Below are positions 1 through 7,757 of a DNA stretch of 11,753 nt, piece after piece. The first letter of the stretch is position 1, and every line of letters begins with the position of its first letter. The notes under the pieces were generated by a model, which saw only the letters and a program-made list of their open reading frames with translations, was not told the DNA's origin and did not search any database. The stretch comes from SIG440 sp045580025 (GTDB lineage Bacteria > Bacillota > Clostridia > Monoglobales > Monoglobaceae), in assembly GCA_045580025.1 (NCBI GenBank), contig JAZNNB010000050.1, forward strand, positions 1 to 11,753. The letters are read 5' to 3'. The translations under genes and the position numbers were made by a program.

Positions 1-439
1 CAACACCGTGAAGAGCAAGGGGAATGTTGTACCATTGATATTTTCTTATTCCTCCATAATAATGGGTCTTCAAAAATGCAATTCCGCTGTCTTCAAAAAG
101 CGGCCAGGGTTTAAGGTCAAGCCTTGGGGAATCTATGTGTGCGCCGACAATATTCACTCCATTTGTTATTGGCTGTTTTCCTATCACAAACGCCACAACA
201 CTCTTTCCGCGGTTTACCGCAAAAACTTTGTCACCAGCACTCAAAGTTTTCACACCATCAATGTTTTTAAAACCTGCGCTTTCAAGAAGCTTCACTGACA
301 TAGAACAAAATTCTCGTTCAGTTTTGCCCATATCCAGTGCTTTTTTATATTCATCACAAAACTCATCAATTTTGTTTTTCAAATTTTCGTCAATTCCCGA
401 GAAGCCATTTTTTCTCTCATAAAGTAAATTCTCGCTCAC
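1..439 (-). CDS. M18 family aminopeptidase, partial (N-terminal 146 residues)
   Basis: This is the N-terminal part of a zinc-dependent M18 (aminopeptidase I) cytosolic exopeptidase, which removes N-terminal residues from peptides. The rest of the gene lies beyond the left window edge. Residues 99-111 read GAHIDSPRLDLKP, the M18 motif carrying the first zinc-ligand histidine (His101). Residues 124-136 read KTHYYGGIRKYQW, another strongly conserved M18 block. The start is GTG at 437-439, preceded at 7 nt by a perfect AGGAGG (447-452). Choosing GTG explains why an ATG-only scan would miss the gene. It begins 15 bp after the lytic transglycosylase stop, so it is probably the last visible gene of the polA-coaE transcript. 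About two thirds of the protein is unseen, so intactness cannot be judged. Family assignment is secure; substrate preference is unknown. Confidence 0.92.
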   Translation of the reverse strand, partial: MSENLLYERKNGFSGIDENLKNKIDEFCDEYKKALDMGKTEREFCSMSVKLLESAGFKNIDGVKTLSAGDKVFAVNRGKSVVAFVIGKQPITNGVNIVGAHIDSPRLDLKPWPLFEDSGIAFLKTHYYGGIRKYQWYNIPLALHGV

Positions 440-454
440 AATCGTTCCTCCTTT

Positions 455-1039
455 TTAATATTCGGCTGTTTTATACAGTTTGTTATATATTTCAAAAGTT
501 CTCATAACTTTTTTCACATAATCACGGGTCTCTTCATAGGGGATATCTGAAAGCCCGCCCTTTCCATCCGAAAGGTTTTCATCCTTTAGCCATTTATCAA
601 CATTTCCTGTCCCGCCGTTATATGCAGTCAGTGCAAGCTCCAAATCTTTATAAATATCCATAAGAGACTTAAAATAAAGACATCCAAGGTGTATGTTTTT
701 TTCAGCAACAAACAAGTCCTCTGGGATTATGTAGCCAAGCTCCGCCCTTTCACTGCATTCCTTTGCGGTTTCGTCCATAAGCTGCATAAGGCCTTTAGCT
801 CCTGCCTTTGAAACCACCTCGGGACTGAAATTGCTTTCATTCTTTATTATTGAATACACTATGTTTTTATCAAGAGAATATTCTGCGGAATATTTTTCCA
901 CATACTCCTGATATTTTGTGGGATAGATTTGTTTTAATAAAATTTCCTTGCCGTCGCCTGCCGAAAAATATAGCAGAAAAACTGCAAGAAAAATATAAAA
1001 TATATACCTGAAGCATCCTCGTTTTCGTTTCACTGTCAT
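455..1039 (-). CDS. membrane-anchored lytic transglycosylase (SLT domain)
   Basis: This is a small peptidoglycan lytic transglycosylase that cleaves the MurNAc-GlcNAc bond. From the ATG at 1037-1039 it has 194 residues: a basic N-terminus (VKRKRG), one hydrophobic anchor at about residues 11-25, then an SLT domain facing outward. The catalytic glutamate is in NES (Glu68), followed by the GLMQLM block (83-88) and AYNGG (139-143), all signatures of Slt-type goose-lysozyme-fold enzymes. The start is uncertain. The ATG has GGAG only 2 nt upstream. An in-frame GTG at 1061-1063 has AAAGGA at better spacing, adds eight residues and would overlap coaE by 11 bp. A TTG further upstream (1076-1078) has no convincing ribosome site. 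The gene follows coaE and precedes the M18 aminopeptidase with short gaps, so co-transcription is likely. Confidence 0.9.
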   Translation of the reverse strand: MTVKRKRGCFRYIFYIFLAVFLLYFSAGDGKEILLKQIYPTKYQEYVEKYSAEYSLDKNIVYSIIKNESNFSPEVVSKAGAKGLMQLMDETAKECSERAELGYIIPEDLFVAEKNIHLGCLYFKSLMDIYKDLELALTAYNGGTGNVDKWLKDENLSDGKGGLSDIPYEETRDYVKKVMRTFEIYNKLYKTAEY

Positions 1040-1052
1040 TTCTCCAATATTT

Positions 1053-1628
1053 TTAGTTTTCACATATTTCCTTTGCAAAAGCCTTTATCTTTTGGGCATC
1101 GCCGTTATTCTCAAAGCAGATGTCGGCCAAATCCCTATATTCGTCATCTGACATCTGATTTTTAATTCTTGCTTCTGCCATTTCCCGTGTTATGCCATCA
1201 CGGGCAACGATACGTTTCATCCGGTCTTCCTTATCCGCCACAACAGCAACCGTCAAATCACACTTAAATGGAAAGTCTGTTCCAAAAAGCAGCGGCACGT
1301 CAAGTACAACCACATCTTTATCAGCATCCTTTATTTCCTGTTCCATTTTCAAATAGATATGTTTGTGGGTTATTTTGTTTAGCATTTCAAGCTTGCTGTC
1401 ATCAGAAAAAACCACCTCACCAAGTCCCTTTCGGTCAAGTTCACCTGACGGCAGAATATACTGCTTTCCAAAAGCTTTTTCTATTTCATCAAGGGCTGGG
1501 GAACCTTTTTTTGTGACTTCTTTTGAAATCTTATCAGCATCAACAATCACTGCACCACATTTTTTTAATTCTGCACAGACCGTTGTTTTTCCTGCCCCGG
1601 ACCCACCGGTAATACCAATTATCTTCAT
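1053..1628 (-). CDS. coaE: dephospho-CoA kinase
   Basis: CoaE phosphorylates the ribose 3'-hydroxyl of dephospho-CoA with ATP, the last step of coenzyme A synthesis in the cytoplasm. The 191-residue product begins MKIIGITGG and carries a Walker A P-loop, GGSGAGKT, at residues 8-15. The DAD motif after the first helix (about residues 30-32) and VLDVPLLF in the middle of the protein are typical of CoaE. Length matches the family (about 200). An upstream in-frame start would add 12 residues (MVRHKIISGCDK) before the P-loop strand and overlap polA. The ATG at 1626-1628 is preferred because conserved CoaE proteins start at this strand and CGGATGTGAT upstream resembles the extended Shine-Dalgarno AGGAGGTGAT. 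The gene starts 17 bp after the polA stop. A polA-coaE pairing is common in Firmicutes. Confidence 0.95.
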   Translation of the reverse strand: MKIIGITGGSGAGKTTVCAELKKCGAVIVDADKISKEVTKKGSPALDEIEKAFGKQYILPSGELDRKGLGEVVFSDDSKLEMLNKITHKHIYLKMEQEIKDADKDVVVLDVPLLFGTDFPFKCDLTVAVVADKEDRMKRIVARDGITREMAEARIKNQMSDDEYRDLADICFENNGDAQKIKAFAKEICEN

Positions 1629-1645
1629 TTTATCACATCCGGATA

Positions 1646-4267
1646 TTATTTTGTGTCGTACCATGTCTTTCCGCTGTTGCCCTCTACCTTTAAAGGCACA
1701 GAAAGTTTCACCGCATTCTCCATTTCCTCACTAAGCAGCTTTTCAACCTGCTCCTTTTCATCAATATATGCTTCAACAATGAGCTCATCGTGAACCTGAA
1801 GAATAAGCTTTGACCTAAAATTTTCTTTCTTCAGCCGTTCATAAACATTAACCATAGCAATTTTTATTATATCAGCAGCTGTGCCCTGTATGGGAGCATT
1901 CATGGCAACTCTTTCACCAAATCCCTGGGTTATCTTGTTTGCTGCACGAAGTTCAGGAAGATATCTTCTTCTGCCAAGAAGTGTGGAAACAAAACCTTTT
2001 GTGCGCCCCTCTTCTACAGTATCTTTCATATATGCCGCAACCCCGGGATATGCCGAAAGGTAATCAGATATATATTGTTTTGCCTCTTTTATAGGAATTT
2101 TGAGGTCTTGAGAAAGTGAGAATTCGCCGATGCCATAGACAATGCCGAAATTCACAGCTTTGGCACGAAAACGCATTTGGGAGGTAACCTCATCAACAGG
2201 CACACCGAAAACCTGAGATGCAGTCTGGGTATGAATGTCCACACCGTCAAGAAAAGCTTTCTGCATATTTTTATCTTCTGCAATATGAGAAAGGACACGA
2301 AGTTCAATCTGGGAATAGTCAGCATCCACCAAAACTCTGTCGTTTCCCGCAACAAACATTTTTCTCATTTCGCGACCACGCTCGGTACGTATGGGAATAT
2401 TCTGAAGATTCGGTTCTGTGCTGCTTATTCTTCCCGTAGCGGTAACCGTCTGGTTGAAATTTGAATGTATTCTTCCCGTTTCTTTGTTTATAACAGCTAA
2501 CATCCCATCAACATAAGTGGACTGGATCTTTGTAAGTCCACGATATTCAAGCACACATTCAATAATAGGGTGTGTGCCCTCAAGCTTTTTGAGAACCTCA
2601 GCATTTGTAGAATATCCCGTCTTTGTCTTTTTTCCATGAGGTAATCCAAGCCCATCAAAAAGTACTTCGCCAAGCTGTTTGGGTGAATTTATATTGAATG
2701 TCTTTCCTGCATACTCATAGATTTCCTCTTCCAAGGTTTTTATGTTAGATTTGAGCTTCGCCCCAAAATCCACAAGCGCATCCTTATCAACCAAAACTCC
2801 TGTATGCTGCATATCTGCGAGCACCGCCGCAAGCGGAAGTTCAACCTCATAATAAAGTTTTTCCTGACCATTTTCATGAATTTTTTCGGAAAATATTTTT
2901 TTGAGGTTATAAAGCGCAAACAAGTCAAACGCAACTTCATCAAGATTTTCCTCTTCATCAAAGCAGAGTGACAGCTGACCATTGTCCTGTTCATTTGCTT
3001 CGCTATTTACTGAAAGCCCCAAAAACTCAAGTGCCAGCCCATTTATGTCATAGCCCGACCTTGTGGGGTCAAGAATATATGCTGCAAGTGCCACGTCAAA
3101 GGCACTTCCCATATATTCAATGCCGCGGTTTTTGAGAAGAAGTATATCCTCTTTTATGTCAAATCCCGTTTTTTTGATTTCTTCATTTTCGAAAAAGGTT
3201 TTGAGAAAACTATCATTAACAGATTTTGCAAAAAAGCAGGACTTTCCATCAACAGCTACGCCAACATCCAAAGTTCCATTTTTAGTGTAAATGCGATAGG
3301 TTATGTTTTTGCCAATTTTTGCAAGCTCAAGAATTTCCTCGGGTGACGCCTCTTTGCAAACACCATCAAATTCTATCTCTTCATTTTTCGTTGTTGGTTT
3401 TATATTGAGTTTGTCAAGAAAAGACCTGAAATTTAGCCTCACAAAAAGCTCACCCAAAGTATCACTGTTATATTCACGGATTTCACAGTCACTGAGGCTG
3501 AAATCTATCGGAACGCATCTATCAATTTGGGAAAGCTTTCTGCTTAAATATGCATCATCCTTTCCCTCTTCCAGCTTTTTCTTAACCGATGGTGTTGCTT
3601 CAACCGTATCAAAATTTTCGTATATATTATCAAGGCTTTTGTACTTTTCAATAAGGGAAAAGGCTGTTTTTTCGCCAATGCCTTTTACTCCCGGAATATT
3701 GTCGGAGGTACCGCCCATAAGGGCTTTGACATCAATAAATTCCTGTGGAGTAACGAGATACTTGTTATACACTTCATTTGCATCATAAACAGTAGTTGTC
3801 GTCGCACCCATTCTTGTGATAACAAGCTTTATCTTTGTGTTTTGGGATGCAAGCTGAAGGTCATCCTTATCACCTGTTAGGATAAGACATTCAACGTCTT
3901 CTTCGTCGCATATTCGGGAAACCGTCCCAATTATATCATCAGCCTCATAACCCGGAAGTTCAAGGCACTTACAATTCATAGCAGCAAGAACCTCTTTAAT
4001 CAAAGGAAGCTGAACCAGAAAATCTTCAGGAGCAGGCTTTCTCTGAGCCTTGTATTCTTCATACATTTTGTGTCTGAAGGTCTTTTCCTTTACGTCAAAG
4101 GCAACACAAAGATAATCAGGAGAATCCTCCTCAAGATTTTTAAACAAAATATTCAAAAAACCATACACCGCATTGGTGGGGGTTCCGTCAGGGGCATTGA
4201 GCATACGGATGCCATAATATGCCCTGTTCAATATGCTGTTTCCGTCAATTATAAGTAACTTTTTCAA
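1646..4267 (-). CDS. polA: DNA polymerase I
   Basis: PolA fills gaps and removes RNA primers during Okazaki fragment maturation and excision repair. The 873 residues show three parts. The 5' nuclease (about 1-285) has YEADDIIG (107-114), TGDKDDLQLA (131-140) and GGTSDNIPGVKGIGEKTA (185-202). A 3'-5' exonuclease-like region (about 310-470) lacks the expected acidic DxE motif: TYRIYTKNG stands where it should be, and YDINGLA where a catalytic Asp is expected, so proofreading is probably absent, as in Bacillus PolA. The polymerase domain has motif A DADYSQIELR (648-657, Asp650), motif B RFRAKAVNFGIVYG (699-712, Lys703, Phe707, Tyr711) and motif C LQVHDELIVEA (823-833, Asp827, Glu828). The start is TTG (4265-4267): an in-frame TGA lies three codons upstream, and LIIDGN must be N-terminal in this family. 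No ribosome site lies at normal spacing; the nearest purine run (AAAGG, 4282-4286) is 14 nt away. Confidence 0.97.
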   Translation of the reverse strand: MKKLLIIDGNSILNRAYYGIRMLNAPDGTPTNAVYGFLNILFKNLEEDSPDYLCVAFDVKEKTFRHKMYEEYKAQRKPAPEDFLVQLPLIKEVLAAMNCKCLELPGYEADDIIGTVSRICDEEDVECLILTGDKDDLQLASQNTKIKLVITRMGATTTTVYDANEVYNKYLVTPQEFIDVKALMGGTSDNIPGVKGIGEKTAFSLIEKYKSLDNIYENFDTVEATPSVKKKLEEGKDDAYLSRKLSQIDRCVPIDFSLSDCEIREYNSDTLGELFVRLNFRSFLDKLNIKPTTKNEEIEFDGVCKEASPEEILELAKIGKNITYRIYTKNGTLDVGVAVDGKSCFFAKSVNDSFLKTFFENEEIKKTGFDIKEDILLLKNRGIEYMGSAFDVALAAYILDPTRSGYDINGLALEFLGLSVNSEANEQDNGQLSLCFDEEENLDEVAFDLFALYNLKKIFSEKIHENGQEKLYYEVELPLAAVLADMQHTGVLVDKDALVDFGAKLKSNIKTLEEEIYEYAGKTFNINSPKQLGEVLFDGLGLPHGKKTKTGYSTNAEVLKKLEGTHPIIECVLEYRGLTKIQSTYVDGMLAVINKETGRIHSNFNQTVTATGRISSTEPNLQNIPIRTERGREMRKMFVAGNDRVLVDADYSQIELRVLSHIAEDKNMQKAFLDGVDIHTQTASQVFGVPVDEVTSQMRFRAKAVNFGIVYGIGEFSLSQDLKIPIKEAKQYISDYLSAYPGVAAYMKDTVEEGRTKGFVSTLLGRRRYLPELRAANKITQGFGERVAMNAPIQGTAADIIKIAMVNVYERLKKENFRSKLILQVHDELIVEAYIDEKEQVEKLLSEEMENAVKLSVPLKVEGNSGKTWYDTK

Positions 4268-4294
4268 GGTAAATCACAAAGCCTTTCCTTCAAT

Positions 4295-4310
4295 GCATCG
4301 TTTTCGATGC
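4295..4310 (-). promoter_or_regulatory. small stem-loop in the polA leader
   Basis: A perfect 6-bp stem GCATCG/CGATGC with an AAAA loop on the transcribed (minus) strand lies 27 nt before the polA TTG codon, just upstream of the only purine-rich stretch (GAAGGAAAGG). It has no following T-run, so it does not look like a terminator. It may affect ribosome access to the weak polA start. This is inferred from position only. Confidence 0.35.
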
Positions 4311-4332
4311 CGATTATGTCTGGGTAAAACAA

Positions 4333-4363
4333 TACTTTTGGCAGAAAATCCCCGCCAAAAGTA
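4333..4363 (-). terminator. hairpin between ytfJ and polA (probable terminator or attenuator)
   Basis: A perfect 10-bp inverted repeat TACTTTTGGC/GCCAAAAGTA with an 11-nt loop sits 12 bp after the ytfJ stop. On the minus strand it is followed by ATTGTTTTACC, an imperfect T-tract. On the plus strand it is followed by GTCA and then eight T, but no plus-strand gene lies upstream. It most likely ends or partly ends the M50-scpAB-ytfIJ transcript, with read-through into polA possible. No good sigma-A promoter is visible between it and polA. Confidence 0.6.
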
Positions 4364-4374
4364 CGTCATTTTTT

Positions 4375-4830
4375 TTATTCTGCCGAAAGGTCGCTAAGAG
4401 CGTTAATACCCGTTCCTTCTTTGGCATCTTTTTTTGCTTTTATAGTATTTTTTATAAAATCAGCACCCTCAACAAGCTTGTCGATCGCTGTGGGAACCAT
4501 ATCAAGAATTCTGTCATAAACCGTGCTGTTGGGGTTAACCGGCATAAGTCTTATCTGACCTTTACCAACCACCATAAAAGCAACCGGCGAAATGGAAACG
4601 CCACCGCCTGCACCGCCACCAAACATATTTGGCTTGTCCGCAGGAGTTTTGCCAGCCGAGTGGTCCGAGCCACCGACACCGAAGCCCAATCCCACCTTTG
4701 AAATAGGGATAATAATTGTTCCGTCCGGAGTTTCCACGGGGTCACCCACGATTGTGTTTACATCAATCATATCCCTTATACTCTGCATTGCTGTATACAT
4801 AAGTCCCTGAATTGGATGTTGTTCTGCCAT
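4375..4830 (-). CDS. ytfJ: GerW/YtfJ family sporulation protein
   Basis: This 151-residue protein belongs to the YtfJ (GerW) family, found in endospore formers. In Bacillus subtilis the family is tied to sporulation and germination; the biochemical role is not established. The signature is visible: an N-terminal helix (MYTAMQSIRDMIDVNTIVGDPV, split here by domain at residues 11-32), the PDGTIIIPISKVGLGFG strand block (35-51), a glycine-rich MFGGGAGGGVSISP segment (69-82), and a VVGKGQIRLMPV strand (87-98). There is no signal peptide or clear membrane segment. The ATG at 4828-4830 has GGAGAGG upstream at good spacing. It lies 2 bp from the DUF2953 stop, so the two are almost certainly translated from one message. 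The same DUF2953-YtfJ pairing exists in B. subtilis (ytfI-ytfJ). Confidence 0.95.
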   Translation of the reverse strand: MAEQHPIQGLMYTAMQSIRDMIDVNTIVGDPVETPDGTIIIPISKVGLGFGVGGSDHSAGKTPADKPNMFGGGAGGGVSISPVAFMVVGKGQIRLMPVNPNSTVYDRILDMVPTAIDKLVEGADFIKNTIKAKKDAKEGTGINALSDLSAE

Positions 4831-4832
4831 TT

Positions 4833-5429
4833 TTAAACCTCTCCTTTTTGTTTTTTATGTTTTTTATATACTTTTAAACCGCACATCGCTGCAGTAATAA
4901 TATGCACAATACGGATTTTTATTATTCCCTCCGCTTCGATATCAAAGGTTTTTTCGTTGAAATTTGGAACAAGCTCAACCTCGGGGAATTTTATGTTAAA
5001 AAATCTGCACAAAAAAGCATATACGTTTCCAATAAGCGTCCAGATTGCCCCATACAATATTCCCGTACTGGCGGCATCTCCGGTGCCAAACTTTGACCTT
5101 ATAAAAATATTGGAAAATTCAACCCTGTCACCTGCACAATCAAGCACAGTGTCTATTATTTCTTTTGCCTCAGTGTATTTTCCTTTTATCTTTTGGACTT
5201 TTCCAAAAAATTTCTCTTCTTCGCTTTTTCCGTCATCTGCATCTGCCTTTTTATCCTTTTTTGAAAGTCTTTTAAGCCTCTCATCATCAAGTGTATACCG
5301 AAAGAGTGACGTTTTGAAAACTAATTTTATCTTTTTGTTCCTATATTCCACAAATATACTAATCTTGTGCAACAAAAGAAAAAATATAATGGCAAAAATC
5401 ACGCATAGAGCAATTAAAAACCAAATCAT
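4833..5429 (-). CDS. ytfI: DUF2953 domain membrane protein (YtfI-like)
   Basis: This 198-residue protein has one N-terminal hydrophobic segment (about residues 3-21) and then a mainly soluble region. A highly charged stretch (about 47-75, rich in Lys, Asp and Glu) precedes the conserved core FGTGDAASTGILYGAIWTLIG (114-134, given here as the family block). The C-terminal part has VELVPNF (151-157) and ends in a basic tail (KKHKKQK). The TGDAA..G.LYG core and the position directly before ytfJ identify DUF2953, the YtfI family. Its molecular function is unknown. It is probably membrane-bound and, by association, acts with YtfJ in sporulation. The ATG at 5427-5429 is preceded by GGTGAT, a partial extended Shine-Dalgarno, 12 bp after the scpB stop. 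Confidence 0.88.
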   Translation of the reverse strand: MIWFLIALCVIFAIIFFLLLHKISIFVEYRNKKIKLVFKTSLFRYTLDDERLKRLSKKDKKADADDGKSEEEKFFGKVQKIKGKYTEAKEIIDTVLDCAGDRVEFSNIFIRSKFGTGDAASTGILYGAIWTLIGNVYAFLCRFFNIKFPEVELVPNFNEKTFDIEAEGIIKIRIVHIITAAMCGLKVYKKHKKQKGEV

Positions 5430-5441
5430 TTAAATCACCGA

Positions 5442-6074
5442 CTAAACCAATTCTTCCGCAAATTTATTTTTCTCATCGTCGTCAACCATTACTGCGCTAC
5501 TTTCATCAGTTTCACCCTTTTGTGAAAAATCAATACCCGCATCATAGGTAGTTGGCGCCTGACTTCTTTCGTCAAATTCAGGAAGCTCCATAACACTTTC
5601 GATCCCAAAGCAACGCAAAAATTCATCGGTAGTACCAAAAAGCATAGGTCTTCCCGGAGTATCAAGTCTTCCTACCTCTTCAATAAAGTTCTTTTCAAGA
5701 AGCTTGTTTACCAAGGTGTCACAGGACACACCTCTTATCTGCTCAATAACCGCACGGGTAACCGGCTGTTTGTATGCCACAATAGCCAAAACCTCCATAG
5801 CCGCATTTGAAAGACTGAGACTTCGTCTTGGCTCCACCAGTTTTGATATATAGTCACTATATTCACGTCTTGTACACATCTGATATGAGTCTTCAAGACG
5901 GATTATGCGAAGTCCACGCATTTCCCTGTCATACTTGTCCGCAAGTGCGGTAACAACAGCCCTTGTGCTTTTTGTATCAATATCCAGTATATCCGAAAGC
6001 TTTTCCACATCTACCGGCTCCCCGGCAGCAAAAAGAACGCTTTCGATTATTGATTCTGCTTGTTTAAGTTCCAT
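5442..6074 (-). CDS. scpB: segregation and condensation protein ScpB
   Basis: ScpB is the winged-helix dimer subunit that binds ScpA in the SMC-ScpAB condensin, which compacts and helps segregate the chromosome. The 210-residue product starts MELKQAESIIESVLFAAGEP, the canonical ScpB N-terminus. It continues with two winged-helix domains, including MEVLAIVAYKQPVTRAVIEQIRG, the most conserved ScpB block, and a GRLDTPGRPMLFGTTDEFLRCFG segment typical of the second domain (both given as family patterns). The acidic C-terminal tail (about 30 residues) is variable in the family. The ATG at 6072-6074 is chosen over a longer in-frame extension because the family starts here and the extension would overlap scpA by nearly 90 bp. 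A GGGGGA run just upstream may serve as ribosome site. The gene starts 28 bp after scpA. Confidence 0.96.
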   Translation of the reverse strand: MELKQAESIIESVLFAAGEPVDVEKLSDILDIDTKSTRAVVTALADKYDREMRGLRIIRLEDSYQMCTRREYSDYISKLVEPRRSLSLSNAAMEVLAIVAYKQPVTRAVIEQIRGVSCDTLVNKLLEKNFIEEVGRLDTPGRPMLFGTTDEFLRCFGIESVMELPEFDERSQAPTTYDAGIDFSQKGETDESSAVMVDDDEKNKFAEELV

Positions 6075-6102
6075 ATTTCCCCCACAGGAACGATTTTTTA
6101 AA

Positions 6103-6864
6103 TCATTCCTCCAAATCTTCAAAGTTAAAGTTGTCGTCATCCGTGATTTTTGTAACAAAATATTCGCCTTTTTCATCTGTATCCTCAACAACTATCTTGT
6201 TGAGCTTTATCATCTCAAGAAGTGCCAAAAATGACGCAACCGCCTCGGGCTTTGACTTGATACCTTTAAATATCTCGCCAAACATAATTTTCCCCTTATT
6301 CATAATGCGTCCCCATATGTTTCTTACCTTGTCTTTGATTGACACCTTTTCGTGACCCACAATTCCAGAAAATGATCGTTTAGGTGGCGGAAGCTTTCTT
6401 TCAAGCTTCACACATGAAATTCTGTATGCTTCCATAAGGTTTTCAAGTGTCATTTTTGAATAGTTCATTTCTGCCGGCGGTCTTTCAATCACGTCAGGCA
6501 GTTTGAAATATGTACCCACATCAGAGTTTTCGTGTTCCCTGAAAAATTCTATGCTGTCTTTGATTTGCTGATATTCAAGAAGACGTCTGACAAGCTCTGT
6601 TCTTGGGTCTTCCTCTTCCTCGCCATCATCTTCCTTAGGGAGCAGCATCTTTGATTTTATCTGAAGAAGTGTTGCTGCAAGCACCAAAAACTCGCTGGAA
6701 ACCTCAAGGTCCATTTCCTCCATAGACTTCATAACCTCAAGATACTGGTCAAGTATGGTTGCAATGGGAATATCATAAATGCTGACTTTATTCTTTTTTA
6801 TAAGCATCAAAAGAAGATCAAGAGGACCCTCAAATGCCTCAAGCTTGAATGAAAGCTGTTCCAT
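6103..6864 (-). CDS. scpA: segregation and condensation protein ScpA
   Basis: ScpA is the kleisin subunit that bridges the two SMC heads and binds ScpB. The 253 residues match the family length. The N-terminal SMC-binding region has the signature LEAFEGPLDLLLMLI (8-22) followed by VSIYDIPIATILDQY. A central region holds a short acidic linker (DDGEEEEDPRTE) and the ScpB-binding helical stretch. The C-terminal winged helix includes KPEAVASFLALLEMIKLNKI (about 205-225), the conserved kleisin end. The start ATG (6862-6864) has AGGAGTGG at proper spacing. It is preceded by the M50 peptidase gene with a 23-bp gap and followed by scpB, the usual scpA-scpB order. Confidence 0.97.
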   Translation of the reverse strand: MEQLSFKLEAFEGPLDLLLMLIKKNKVSIYDIPIATILDQYLEVMKSMEEMDLEVSSEFLVLAATLLQIKSKMLLPKEDDGEEEEDPRTELVRRLLEYQQIKDSIEFFREHENSDVGTYFKLPDVIERPPAEMNYSKMTLENLMEAYRISCVKLERKLPPPKRSFSGIVGHEKVSIKDKVRNIWGRIMNKGKIMFGEIFKGIKSKPEAVASFLALLEMIKLNKIVVEDTDEKGEYFVTKITDDDNFNFEDLEE

Positions 6865-6887
6865 AGCCCCACTCCTGTTCGTTTATT

Positions 6888-7577
6888 TTAAAGAAATGGT
6901 AAAAAACCGATAATTAACTGAATTCCGCCTAATATAAGATTTGATAAAAAGTTTAGTAGTCTTGAAAACAGCGGTGTGTTTATCAGAAGGATAAGCAAGA
7001 TAAACCCATACTGTTCATACTGCATAATTTTGAAATATATCCTTGCCGGCAAAATCGCATTCAAAATTTTTGAACCGTCAAGTGGCGGCACAGGTATAAG
7101 ATTGAAAACCGCAAGGTTTATGTTCATATATACAAGTGTAGAAAGCAAAACAATCAAAAGAGAAAAAAGCTTATCCCACAACTGATTTTGACCTGTATAA
7201 AATTTTGCAATAATCGAAAGAAACAACATTGAAAAAAATGCTAAAATAATATTGCCAAGTGGCCCTGCAATAGATGTCCACACCATGCCCGACTTAACTT
7301 TTCCTGATTTGAAATTCCTCGGATTTACAGGCACAGGCCTTGCCCAACCAAACCCAAAGAGAAGCAGACAAATCGCACCGATTGGGTCAAGGTGGCTGAG
7401 AGGACTCAAACTAAGTCGCCCCATATACTTTGCTGTATTATCGCCCATTTTATACGCAGCATATCCATGAGCAAATTCATGCACAGAAAGAGATAGAAAA
7501 ACGCAAAGCGCCGTAATCAAAAGCTCAACAATCCCTATCCATCCGTTGCCAAACCAATTTTGCATTCTGCTTATCAT
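6888..7577 (-). CDS. site-2 protease family (M50) membrane metallopeptidase
   Basis: This 229-residue integral membrane protein belongs to the M50 intramembrane zinc peptidases of the small type without a PDZ domain. The zinc motif HEFAH lies at residues 33-37 inside the first hydrophobic helix, and the third ligand motif NLIPVPPLDG at 159-168 (Asp167). Between them are SPLSHLDPIG (58-67) and GWARPVPVNPRNF (77-89), both typical of this subfamily. Further hydrophobic segments lie at about 68-76, 101-123, 137-157, 190-200 and 206-228. The natural substrate is unknown. Members commonly sit upstream of scpAB in Firmicutes, but no functional link is shown. The ATG at 7575-7577 has AAAGGAG upstream at about 10 nt. 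It is the first gene after a strong promoter (7632-7660), so it appears to head the operon. Confidence 0.93.
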   Translation of the reverse strand: MISRMQNWFGNGWIGIVELLITALCVFLSLSVHEFAHGYAAYKMGDNTAKYMGRLSLSPLSHLDPIGAICLLLFGFGWARPVPVNPRNFKSGKVKSGMVWTSIAGPLGNIILAFFSMLFLSIIAKFYTGQNQLWDKLFSLLIVLLSTLVYMNINLAVFNLIPVPPLDGSKILNAILPARIYFKIMQYEQYGFILLILLINTPLFSRLLNFLSNLILGGIQLIIGFLPFL

Positions 7578-7631
7578 ATCAAGAAAACTCCTTTATATAA
7601 AAAAGAAAAACCGCTAATTTTAACCACTAAT

Positions 7632-7660
7632 ATTTTATCACAAGGTTTATATTTTGTCAA
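7632..7660 (-). promoter_or_regulatory. sigma-A promoter of the M50-scpAB operon
   Basis: On the minus strand, a consensus -35 TTGACA (7655-7660) and a TAAAAT -10 (7632-7637) are separated by exactly 17 bp. The predicted start near 7625 gives a leader of about 50 nt ahead of the M50 peptidase ATG. This is the best promoter match in the window and is likely the main promoter for the downstream minus-strand genes. Confidence 0.85.
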
Positions 7661-7757
7661 CAAAGTATACCTTTGGCAACCACTATTATTGTCGCAAAAC
7701 ATAAATTTTAAATATTTAAACTTTTAAAAACAATCACGCAGTCTTCCTTTGAAAATA

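Noticed and set aside
8..422. Plus-strand open frames of 95-96 codons at the left end
   Set aside because: They are antisense to the M18 aminopeptidase frame, whose conserved motifs on the minus strand settle the coding strand.
5442..6191. Longer scpB reading starting at 6191
   Set aside because: The extra 39 residues overlap the scpA C-terminus in another frame. The known family N-terminus starts at 6074.
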